Shown here in pieces: positions 1 to 6,460 of a stretch of 64,000 nucleotides of DNA. The notes beneath the pieces were generated by a model, which searched no databases, had not been told where the DNA came from, and worked only from the letters and a program-made list of their open reading frames with translations. This DNA comes from UBA5072 sp963822145. GTDB lineage: Bacteria > Bacteroidota > Bacteroidia > Bacteroidales > UBA10428. The stretch is from assembly GCA_963822145.1 (NCBI GenBank), contig CAWGGG010000004.1:434001-498000 (forward strand). The letters are read 5' to 3'. Each line of letters begins with the position of its first letter. The first letter of the stretch is position 1. A program made the position numbers and the translations under genes.

Positions 1-334
1 TTATTTTATCAGGCTCAGGATCCCAGGCGCGCAGCGCAAAATAGATATTCTTTTCATCAAATAGTATTTTGATCCTCGTGGGGTAGGTGGGCTGTGCCCT
101 TTCCACCGGGGTGTTCTGGATGAAATTTTGGGACCAGTTTCCTTCATTTTCCCAGCAGGCATCTTCAAGTTTTCCATCAATTACGGGAGTGTTGCCATGG
201 AGCCTGACTGTATGGTAGATGCGTTTATATGCCTGATCAAAGGGAATCAGCGTGTCGGGTGACTGACTGTAAAGCCTATATAAACCGGTTATGGAAAGGA
301 GGAAAGCGAAAAAGAACAACGGCTTCTTAATCAT
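1..334 (-). CDS. Secreted CBM9-like / DUF5916-type protein, N-terminal part
   Basis: Only the first 111 codons are in the window; the rest lies beyond the left edge. The ATG is followed by a hydrophobic signal peptide (lysines at positions 3-4, then FFFAFLLSITGL), so the product is exported. From about residue 52 the sequence reads PVIDGKLEDACWENEGNW and later DEKNIYFALRAWDPEP. This is the hallmark of the carbohydrate-binding family 9-like domain at the start of Bacteroidota DUF5916 outer-membrane proteins (IDGxLdExxW, then F-x-D-x-x-x-LYfaxxxxD). In that family a beta-barrel follows, which cannot be checked here. Function unknown, possibly glycan-related surface binding; family assignment fairly confident, function not. 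Confidence 0.7.
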   Translation of the reverse strand, partial: MIKKPLFFFAFLLSITGLYRLYSQSPDTLIPFDQAYKRIYHTVRLHGNTPVIDGKLEDACWENEGNWSQNFIQNTPVERAQPTYPTRIKILFDEKNIYFALRAWDPEPDKI

Positions 335-490
335 GAATACTTTTATTGAAAGGATTAGTGTGCCGTAAAAGTAAACAAGATTGGGGAAAGTTAAAGTGAA
401 AAGTGAAAAACGAAAAATGAAAAACTAAAAGTGAGAAACTAAAAGGTCAGGGCCAGGAATATGGATGGGATAAATGATGTCAGGTAACGG
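335..490. repeat. A-rich degenerate short repeats (gtgaaaaa/aactaaaa units)
   Basis: Between 386 and 445 the gap holds several near-copies of units such as AGTGAAAAACGAAAAATGAA and AACTAAAAG. The same units recur at about 1050-1085. No coding capacity is seen. It looks like slipped-strand or dispersed intergenic filler rather than a gene. Confidence 0.5.
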
Positions 491-1012
491 TTATTTACCT
501 GCAGCAGCGGTCTTCCTGGTCGTACTTGTCTTTTTCACCTTGGGAGCGGCAGGTTTTTTAGCTTCCTGAGTGGCTTTCGGTTCAATGGCAGCTTCTGTTT
601 TTGCTTCAGCTTCCGGGGCAGTTTCTTCGTCGAAGTTCAACAATTTAAGCTCCTCGAGTGTGTTGTACCAGGCTACCAGTTTCTTGATATCTGAAACGTA
701 TACACGATCACGGTCGTATTCGGGAAGTATCTTTTCCATGAAAGCTCTCAGCATCTCCGGAGAAGACTTGGGATCCGGTGCAGGAGTTCCTGGCTGGGCT
801 TCATGGATCTTTTTCAGCACTTCTTTCAGGGGAACCTCATCACCCTCGGTGAAAACGGCAATATCTCCCAAAGAACTGACTTTCTGGTTGGCACTGATGA
901 AGCTCCTTTTTTTGTCGGTAAAGGATTCCACAATAATCCCGTTCCTGCCCTGGGAAACAAACCTGAACAAACCGCTTTGTCCAGATACGGACATAATCTC
1001 CTTAAGATCCAT
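491..1012 (-). CDS. DUF5606 family protein
   Basis: The 173-residue product begins MDLKEIMSVSGQSGLFRFVS, the typical opening of the Bacteroidota-restricted DUF5606 family. A conserved N-terminal half (about 1-75) with a small beta-barrel-like pattern (GLFRFVSQGRNGIIVES) is followed by a helical segment to about 130. The low-complexity tail from about 131 is rich in A, K, T and E, ending in a basic K/T/A stretch like nucleic-acid-associated proteins. No signal peptide, so cytoplasmic. It follows the DnaJ/TerB gene on the same strand but is separated by an inverted-repeat gap of about 120 bp, so it may be transcribed separately. Molecular function unknown; the basic tail suggests but does not prove nucleic-acid contact. 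Confidence 0.8.
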   Translation of the reverse strand: MDLKEIMSVSGQSGLFRFVSQGRNGIIVESFTDKKRSFISANQKVSSLGDIAVFTEGDEVPLKEVLKKIHEAQPGTPAPDPKSSPEMLRAFMEKILPEYDRDRVYVSDIKKLVAWYNTLEELKLLNFDEETAPEAEAKTEAAIEPKATQEAKKPAAPKVKKTSTTRKTAAAGK

Positions 1013-1044
1013 GGCTGCTATTCATTAATAATTGGGTGCAAAAA

Positions 1045-1130
1045 TAAGCGAATAACTAAAAACTAAAAACTAAAAGTGAAAAATGAAAAGTTTTCTTGGT
1101 TGTTAATTCTTCACTTTTCATTGTTCACTT
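1045..1130. repeat. AT-rich inverted repeat between two genes
   Basis: The left arm (about 1071-1090, AAGTGAAAAATGAAAAG) is complementary, with small mismatches, to the right arm (about 1109-1132, CTTCACTTTTCATTGTTCAC). The arms resemble the A-rich units at 386-445, so this is probably one repeat family inserted in opposite orientations. It could fold as a long A/T hairpin and act as a transcription barrier between the two minus-strand genes. Confidence 0.5.
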
Positions 1131-1853
1131 TTAGCTTATTCCTCTTTCCTTCTTGATAGCCTCATAGGCTTCATGGATCCTCTGAAACTTCTCCTGTGCT
1201 CTTTTCCTTATTTCTTCTCCCAGGTAGGCCACCTTATCGGGGTGGTTTTTAAGTGCCAGTTGACGGTATGCTTTCTTGATTTCCTCATTGGTGGAGCTTG
1301 AGGCAATCTCTAAAACCTTATAAGCCCAGTCGGACGACTGTATAAACATGCTTTTGAGGGAGTTTACATCGGCAGGATTGATACCGAGGTCAGCCGCGAT
1401 TTGCTCAAGTTGAATAACTTCTGGTTCCGTGATGGCACCATCAGATAGTGCGATACCAAAAACCAGGTGCATCAGTTGAAGACGTGACGGGTAGTCCATT
1501 CTTTTCCTGATCTGGGTGGTCACCTCTTTAAGGGGTATATCCTGTTTCAGAATGTTTTTCAGCATCCCAAGCATTTCAAGTGTTTCTTCTTCACCGAAAG
1601 ATTTGGTGAGGTAGTTTTTAATAAAGGTCAGCTCTGACTTCATCACGCGTTGATCTGCCTTCATTACAGAAGCCATAATAACTAGCAGACTTACTATAAA
1701 ATCTCCTGTGGTGGTATCGGATTGTTGACGATCAAATTTCTCGAGATTGGAGGCATCTACAAAAGAACCAAAGGCAAATCCCAGGATGGCTCCAATGGGT
1801 CCACCGATCGTCCAGCCCAGGCCTGCGCCAATCCATTTGCCAAATTTTCTCAT
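1131..1853 (-). CDS. TerB-DnaJ co-chaperone, DjlA-like
   Basis: A 240-residue protein with three parts. Residues 9-30 are a glycine-rich hydrophobic segment (GLGWTIGGPIGAILGFAFGS), like the single membrane segment of DjlA. Residues about 50-165 form a TerB-type helical domain (MKADQRV, then a second repeat with SDGAITEPEV). The C-terminus is a J domain with the HPD tripeptide at 204-206. J domains stimulate DnaK ATPase, and DjlA-type proteins do so at the membrane; here that is by homology. It lies 8 bp downstream of coaE on the same strand, so it is likely the tail of the nusB-yajC-ybbR-coaE transcription unit. Confidence 0.88.
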   Translation of the reverse strand: MRKFGKWIGAGLGWTIGGPIGAILGFAFGSFVDASNLEKFDRQQSDTTTGDFIVSLLVIMASVMKADQRVMKSELTFIKNYLTKSFGEEETLEMLGMLKNILKQDIPLKEVTTQIRKRMDYPSRLQLMHLVFGIALSDGAITEPEVIQLEQIAADLGINPADVNSLKSMFIQSSDWAYKVLEIASSSTNEEIKKAYRQLALKNHPDKVAYLGEEIRKRAQEKFQRIHEAYEAIKKERGIS

Positions 1854-1861
1854 GCTGAAAG

Positions 1862-2455
1862 TCAGTTATCAAAGGGTTTATTAAAAAGGGCATGAAGCCG
1901 AAGCACCTGGGGAAGTATGGGTGTCTTGCCGTCGTTAACGATAACATGGTGTGAACGGGCAATTTTTTCCTCTTCCGGCAACTGATTTAAAAGAATGGCC
2001 CGGATCTTATCCAGGGTCATGCCGCTGCGCGCAATTACCCGCTGTATGCGCAGTTCTTCCGGTGCAGCTACCGTAATACACTGATCAAACTGTTGGTAGG
2101 TTCCACTTTCGAACAGCAGTGCACTTTCCTGGATCAGGTAAGGGAATTCGCTGTTCTTCAGGCACCACAGCCTAAAGTGCTCGGCTACCCTGGGGTGAAT
2201 GATCTGATTTGCTTTTACCAGCAGGTGCTTGTTGTTGAAGATCATATCAGCCATTCTTGGTCTGTTCAGCATATTCCCCGTATAAACCTCTTCGCCCAGC
2301 AGCAGGACCAGGCTTTCCCTGATTTCAGGATCGGTATCAACCAGGTTCCTGGCAACAGCATCTGCTGAATAAACAGGTGCGCCAAGTTTTGAAAAAACCT
2401 CACAAATAAGGGATTTCCCGCTCCCGATACCGCCTGTAATTCCGACTTTGATCAT
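1862..2455 (-). CDS. coaE: Dephospho-CoA kinase
   Basis: Catalyses the last step of coenzyme A synthesis, ATP-dependent 3'-phosphorylation of dephospho-CoA, in the cytoplasm. The 197-residue length is normal for the family. The P-loop GGIGSGKS is at residues 8-15, followed by the expected YSADAVARNLVD segment (substrate/Mg site, D in YSADxxA) and QESALLFESG around residue 110. The start ATG overlaps the stop of the upstream ybbR-like gene by 4 bp (ATGA), indicating translational coupling. The order nusB, yajC, ybbR, coaE is a conserved Bacteroidota arrangement. Confidence 0.96.
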   Translation of the reverse strand: MIKVGITGGIGSGKSLICEVFSKLGAPVYSADAVARNLVDTDPEIRESLVLLLGEEVYTGNMLNRPRMADMIFNNKHLLVKANQIIHPRVAEHFRLWCLKNSEFPYLIQESALLFESGTYQQFDQCITVAAPEELRIQRVIARSGMTLDKIRAILLNQLPEEEKIARSHHVIVNDGKTPILPQVLRLHALFNKPFDN

Positions 2456-3534
2456 TTCCGGGTAACTAAAAACTCTGTTTCCTTGGGATTAAAACGGACA
2501 TTGCTGATTATTCTCGGAGTATCACTCAGAAAGACCTTGAGTCTATTTACCTGCCGGTCCCGGATCGCATTATAGTCAATTTTAGGCACGGGTGGATTTT
2601 TCACCATCTTGTTATAGTTGCTCAGACATATGTTAAAAGTAATTGTCACCTGTCCGGGAATAGCAATCATATCCAGTGAATCCGGAACGTTGACCGGAAG
2701 GACGGTCAGGCTTTCATCCACTTCTGTAAACCGGTCAACCGGGATGGTAACCTGTACCTCATCCAGGGAATAAGTTACCCGGTCAAAGGTTTGCAGTTTG
2801 CTTCTCAGTGTAACAGTATCCGAAAGGTTCGTTTGTTTTAAGGGCTCAGTGGGGGCATAGGCAATGTACCTGATAATATTTCCCGGACCTGAAACCATAA
2901 CGCTGTCGGGTGTAACCACAATACTGCCGTTTTGCATGTATTGCTTTTGATAGAATTCGTCATGCAAAGCCAGGACTGGTTTTACAGGCACTTTTTTCAT
3001 TTCGAGGTCGGTAAAACTGAAGATTAAGGTATCCGGAGAAATATCCAGGATTTTGAACTGCGGAAGTTCTGCTGAAAGCAAATCCCTGACTGTTTCGGTA
3101 ATCACATAAAAAGTATCTGACCCTGCGCTGTTAACAGCGTAAGAACCTACATTGAATTTTAACGGCTCAAGATTCAGGTTGAGTCTACTCCTCAGCAGGG
3201 TAAACCCCCTTGCCCTTACCCGGAGTTGAAATTTATCGGGGACAAGGCCGATCAGAATTTTGTTCTCAGGAAAGTTTTCATACCGGACTGGGTAGGACAA
3301 ATCTTCCTCATATTCCTCTCCCAGGGATCGCACAAACCAAAAAACAGCAGAAATTACAAGGAAAAATAAAAAAGTTAACAATCTGCGCTGTTGTAAAATC
3401 TGCAGATCAGTTAACCGATGCAGGTATTTTTTGAAACCAGCGTAAAAACCGGCAGTGTTTTCTTTTTCGGAATCCAAATCAACAGCGTTTAAAGTACAGA
3501 GCAAATATACCTTAAACGCTGCATATTCAAACAA
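2452..3534 (-). CDS. YbbR-like domain protein (CdaR-related)
   Basis: A 360-residue protein with one membrane segment (LLTFLFFLVISAVFWFVRSL, about 48-67), then an extracytoplasmic region made of YbbR-type beta repeats. The EEDLSYPVRYENFPENKIL and KFQLRVRARGFTL segments are characteristic. In Firmicutes the related CdaR regulates the cyclic-di-AMP cyclase, but no cyclase gene is adjacent here, so only the fold is transferable. The stop codon of yajC directly abuts this start. The first ~35 residues (MFEYAAFKVYLLCTLNAVDL) are atypical and no good alternative ATG lies closer to the membrane segment, so the exact start is uncertain. Confidence 0.85.
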   Translation of the reverse strand: MFEYAAFKVYLLCTLNAVDLDSEKENTAGFYAGFKKYLHRLTDLQILQQRRLLTFLFFLVISAVFWFVRSLGEEYEEDLSYPVRYENFPENKILIGLVPDKFQLRVRARGFTLLRSRLNLNLEPLKFNVGSYAVNSAGSDTFYVITETVRDLLSAELPQFKILDISPDTLIFSFTDLEMKKVPVKPVLALHDEFYQKQYMQNGSIVVTPDSVMVSGPGNIIRYIAYAPTEPLKQTNLSDTVTLRSKLQTFDRVTYSLDEVQVTIPVDRFTEVDESLTVLPVNVPDSLDMIAIPGQVTITFNICLSNYNKMVKNPPVPKIDYNAIRDRQVNRLKVFLSDTPRIISNVRFNPKETEFLVTRK

Positions 3535-3864
3535 CTATTGCTGCTGATTTTGAACATCGGAGGTGTCACGCAGAACAGCGCTTTTGTCAACCTTCAGCAG
3601 TACATTATTACCGGCATCAATAGTGATCACATTATCGGAAATGTTATTTATTTTTCCATAAATACCTCCAGCAGTAATAATATGATCGCCCTTCTTCAGC
3701 GATTCCCTGAAATTCTTCAATTCTTTCTGCCTTTTCATCTGGGGACGAATAAGGAAAAAATAGAACACAACCATGATCAGCAGCAGCGGAATAAGCGAAG
3801 ACCAGGGACTTTGACCTTTCTGTGGAGCGGTCATCAATATGATTCCTAAAAAGTTGAGCATCAT
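3535..3864 (-). CDS. yajC: Preprotein translocase subunit YajC
   Basis: A 109-residue, single-pass inner-membrane protein: transmembrane segment about 23-40 (LIPLLLIMVVFYFFLIRPQM), then the family signature RPQMKRQKELKNFRESLKKG and the GDHIITAGGIYGKI motif. YajC associates with SecDF and stimulates Sec-dependent export. A glutamine-rich tail follows the conserved core. It sits between nusB (79 bp upstream) and the ybbR-like gene, the normal Bacteroidota order. Confidence 0.95.
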   Translation of the reverse strand: MMLNFLGIILMTAPQKGQSPWSSLIPLLLIMVVFYFFLIRPQMKRQKELKNFRESLKKGDHIITAGGIYGKINNISDNVITIDAGNNVLLKVDKSAVLRDTSDVQNQQQ

Positions 3865-3943
3865 TAAAAAATTTATTATATGAATATTAAGAATTTACAT
3901 GTAATATTTCATCCTGTTGAAATGGCAAAGTAACAACATTTTT

Positions 3944-4894
3944 TTAAACCTCACCAATCAATCCTCTTCCAACCTTAACAATCTTCTTTTCATCCTTAAG
4001 ATGTTTAAAGATTTTATCCAGCAGCCCGTTAATAAAGACACTGCTTTTTTCCGTGCTGTAAAACTTGGCAATCTCCAGATATTCGTTAATCGTAACCCTG
4101 GTGGGTATGGAAGGAAATACTACTGCCTCGGTGATGGCCATCTCGAGTATGAGGAGGTCCATAAAGGCAATGCGTTCAACATCCCAGTTTTCCGTAAAAG
4201 ATTCCACCAGTTTACCAAACTCTTCTTTGCGCAGGATAACCTTACGGAAGAGATCACGGGCGTATTCCTTGTCATCCTCATTTTTGAACAAGTCCATCAA
4301 CCGGGCATTTTCTCCGTCCGATTCCCTGAATCCCTTAATGGTTTTGGCAATCATGCTGATTACAAACTCAACTTCGTCGTTCCAGTAAATACTTTGTTCC
4401 TCAAGGGTTTGATAAAGGCTTTCAGAATTCATGATCTCAGAAGTGAAAACTTCCATGATCAGCTTTTTATCCTGTTCATAGTCTCTTCCGCCATCATCCA
4501 TATATTCCTTAAAAAACGGAGCCATACGGATGCGGTTATGCATTTTCTTAATGAGCTCGGGGGAATTTATCCAGGAGATCCTGGTAGATTGGAGATACTT
4601 ATTCAATTGCTTGTTGGAGCGTAATTGCTGTATGATCAGATTTTCAACAAATTTTGTGTTGGGATTCAGGTCTTCCCTTGTGGGGATTTTCTTTTGAAGG
4701 GCGATCTCAATGCGGGAATTGGCATAATCTGCAATGTCAATGATAAGCAGCAGCAGGTAATGATAAAGATCATAGGTTTTCTGGATGCTGAAAAAAAGCT
4801 CTTTTTCAAACTTATTCATGGAACTGTCACCACTTTGAAAAAAGGCGTACAGGAGCTGTAAAATCTTGATCCGTAATATCCTTCTGCTGATCAT
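3944..4894 (-). CDS. nusB: Transcription antitermination factor NusB (long Bacteroidota form)
   Basis: At 316 residues it is about twice the E. coli NusB length, which is normal for Bacteroidota. The classical NusB helical domain is C-terminal (about 200-300): ARDLFRKVILRKEEFGKLVE, NWDVERIAFMDLLILEMAI and the signature PTRVTINEYLEIAKFYSTEKSSVF. The N-terminus begins MISRRILRIKILQLLYAFFQ, as in the family. NusB binds boxA RNA with S10 in rRNA antitermination. The gene is divergent from the PUR-alpha-like gene, with a candidate -7 element for this strand at 5048-5055. Confidence 0.95.
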   Translation of the reverse strand: MISRRILRIKILQLLYAFFQSGDSSMNKFEKELFFSIQKTYDLYHYLLLLIIDIADYANSRIEIALQKKIPTREDLNPNTKFVENLIIQQLRSNKQLNKYLQSTRISWINSPELIKKMHNRIRMAPFFKEYMDDGGRDYEQDKKLIMEVFTSEIMNSESLYQTLEEQSIYWNDEVEFVISMIAKTIKGFRESDGENARLMDLFKNEDDKEYARDLFRKVILRKEEFGKLVESFTENWDVERIAFMDLLILEMAITEAVVFPSIPTRVTINEYLEIAKFYSTEKSSVFINGLLDKIFKHLKDEKKIVKVGRGLIGEV

Positions 4895-5047
4895 AATTGA
4901 AAGAACCTGGTATTTCTGTTTATAGGCTTATCTTGAATTGCGTGGTGCAAAATAAATGCATTTTTTCGAACTTTTTAATAAAACAGAAAAATTCATGGGC
5001 AGCAAATTTTTTAAAAAGTACATATTAGAAGCCCCGAAGTGTAGCAT

Positions 5048-5055
5048 CAAATTTA
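5048..5055 (-). promoter_or_regulatory. Candidate -7 element for nusB
   Basis: On the minus strand this reads TAAATTTG, a perfect match to the Bacteroidota -7 consensus TAnnTTTG, about 153 bp upstream of nusB. No clear -33 TTTG at ideal spacing was seen. It lies 8 bp from the opposite-strand -7 element at 5064, so the two divergent promoters would interfere sterically. Confidence 0.4.
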
Positions 5056-5063
5056 TTTTTTTT

Positions 5064-5071
5064 TATTTTTG
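5064..5071 (+). promoter_or_regulatory. Candidate -7 element for the PUR-alpha-like gene
   Basis: TATTTTTG matches TAnnTTTG. Transcription would begin close to 5077, which would make an ATG at 5075 untranslatable and supports the downstream ATG at 5108 as the start. Confidence 0.4.
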
Positions 5072-5107
5072 AAAATGCAATTAATCTCTACTAAAAACCC
5101 CCGAGTT

Positions 5108-5506
5108 ATGATTGAACAAGCAAATGACAAAAACGAGACCCCAGAAGATTCCGAACACCGGGAAATCTTTTCCAGGGCGGTCAGAGCAGGAAAAAGAACC
5201 TACTTTTTTGACGTTAAGGCAACGAGAAAAAATGATTATTTCCTGACGATTACTGAGAGTAAAAAACGTTTTCACAAAGATGGACGCTTCTACTTTGAGA
5301 AACATAAGATCTTTCTTTATAAAGAAGATTTTGAGAAATTTTCTGATGGCTTTGCAGAGGTTATTGATTTTATTAAGACAGTCAGGGTCTCTGAGCAGGC
5401 ATTGGATCAGATAGCCACCAGCGAAACTCAGACCGATGATTATACCAGCGTTGATTTTGATGATCTTGAAAGCGTTGCGTTAGATGAAAGGGATCATAAG
5501 AATTGA
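5108..5506 (+). CDS. PUR-alpha-like nucleic-acid-binding protein (DUF3276)
   Basis: The 132-residue product belongs to the DUF3276 / bacterial PUR family, single-stranded DNA/RNA-binding proteins best known from Borrelia BpuR. The PUR repeat spans about 20-85: REIFSRAVRAGKRTYFFDV, then DYFLTITESKKRF and GRFYFEKHKIFLYKEDFEKF, alternating beta-strands with aromatic and basic residues. The tail from about 95 is acidic (DDYTSVDFDDLESVALDERD). The ATG at 5108 is chosen because the -7 element lies at 5064-5071; an in-frame ATG at 5075 would add 11 residues. In the cell it is probably an abundant nucleoid- or RNA-associated regulator; targets here are unknown. Confidence 0.85.
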   Translation: MIEQANDKNETPEDSEHREIFSRAVRAGKRTYFFDVKATRKNDYFLTITESKKRFHKDGRFYFEKHKIFLYKEDFEKFSDGFAEVIDFIKTVRVSEQALDQIATSETQTDDYTSVDFDDLESVALDERDHKN

Positions 5507-5523
5507 TCAGAACATCTCTTTGG

Positions 5524-5555
5524 AACCCGGAAAGTTCACTCTTCCCGGGTTTTGC
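5524..5555. terminator. Bidirectional-type hairpin terminator
   Basis: The stem AACCCGG (5524-5530) pairs with CCGGGTT (5545-5551) and is followed by TTTT-G-CTTTTT on the plus strand. It sits 18 bp after the PUR-alpha-like gene and overlaps the last codons of the convergent minus-strand gene, so it probably ends transcription from both sides. Confidence 0.7.
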
Positions 5556-6282
5556 TTTTTATACGGGATTGCCGTATCATTTTTCTGATCTGGGCATTCG
5601 TCAGTACCCTGACATTGGTGATGATATAATCCGGGTTAACAAAATCACCATACTGGTTGCATTCCCGGATCATTTCGTTGAATAACGCCTCTACGGGTAC
5701 CTGAAGGGGAATCATGCTGAGAACCGTGCACAATTCTTTATCAAAACGGACATATTCCAGTTCGCCTTTGGATTTTTTTATAAAGAACCGGACCTCGTCA
5801 GATACGATCTTCTGCTCGAAAGAAGAATAGGGACGTCCGTTTGCTGAAAGGAAGATAGTGAAGTAGCGCAGTTTCAGTCCTTTCCCGCCAAGGCCTGTCG
5901 AGATCAGGACCTGGCTCTTATCCAGCAATTTACTTTCCAACAACAGCCTGCATTCCTGGTAGGCTAGTGTAGCCCAGTCCTTCAACTGATCGGGTGGTCC
6001 CTGAATGTATTTCTCCAGTGTACGGTAGGCTTCAATATTATCGATAGTGGCCAGCTGAACCAGGAGCTGCTTTTTGTCATCCAGGGTAAGATCATGCCGG
6101 AAAATGGTTTCCCTGTTTTTCAGAACTGCTTCCGGATCGAAATCGTCCTCTAAATTCCGGGCATAGTTGTAATATTCCAGCTGAACATCGGCATCAATCT
6201 GTTGTTCGAGAATGGTCAGGTTGCCCGGAATTTCACCGAGCAGCTCCTGAATCTTATCGTATATGTTATCCTGTTGTGCCAT
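5536..6282 (-). CDS. Conserved hypothetical cytoplasmic protein
   Basis: I do not recognise a named domain. The 248-residue product (from MAQQDNIYDKIQELLGEIPG) has no signal peptide or membrane segment. Residues 1-120 look all-helical with HEAT/armadillo-like periodicity (DDKKQLLVQLATIDNIEAYR, LKDWATLAYQECRLLLESKL). Residues 120-200 look alpha/beta (GLGGKGLKLRYFTIFLSANG, VSDEVRFFIKKSKGELEYVR), and the tail is basic (RKMIRQSRIKSKTREE). An upstream in-frame ATG would add 22 unlikely hydrophobic residues, so the MAQQ start is preferred. Its 3' end is embedded in the hairpin terminator of the convergent gene. Function not assignable from sequence. Confidence 0.7.
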   Translation of the reverse strand: MAQQDNIYDKIQELLGEIPGNLTILEQQIDADVQLEYYNYARNLEDDFDPEAVLKNRETIFRHDLTLDDKKQLLVQLATIDNIEAYRTLEKYIQGPPDQLKDWATLAYQECRLLLESKLLDKSQVLISTGLGGKGLKLRYFTIFLSANGRPYSSFEQKIVSDEVRFFIKKSKGELEYVRFDKELCTVLSMIPLQVPVEALFNEMIRECNQYGDFVNPDYIITNVRVLTNAQIRKMIRQSRIKSKTREE

Positions 6283-6460
6283 GACCTGCCTGCCCTGAAA
6301 TAAGGTTGGCTTCCAAATAAAGATATATAATCCTGAGGAAAAAACCACATAAAAAGCAAAAAATATAATCCGGAATGCCTGATTTTAGATAAAATTCACT
6401 ACATGTTGGTATTGTCTGCGAGAATTATTCGGGATAAAATTGCAGGGGTAAAAACTGAAT

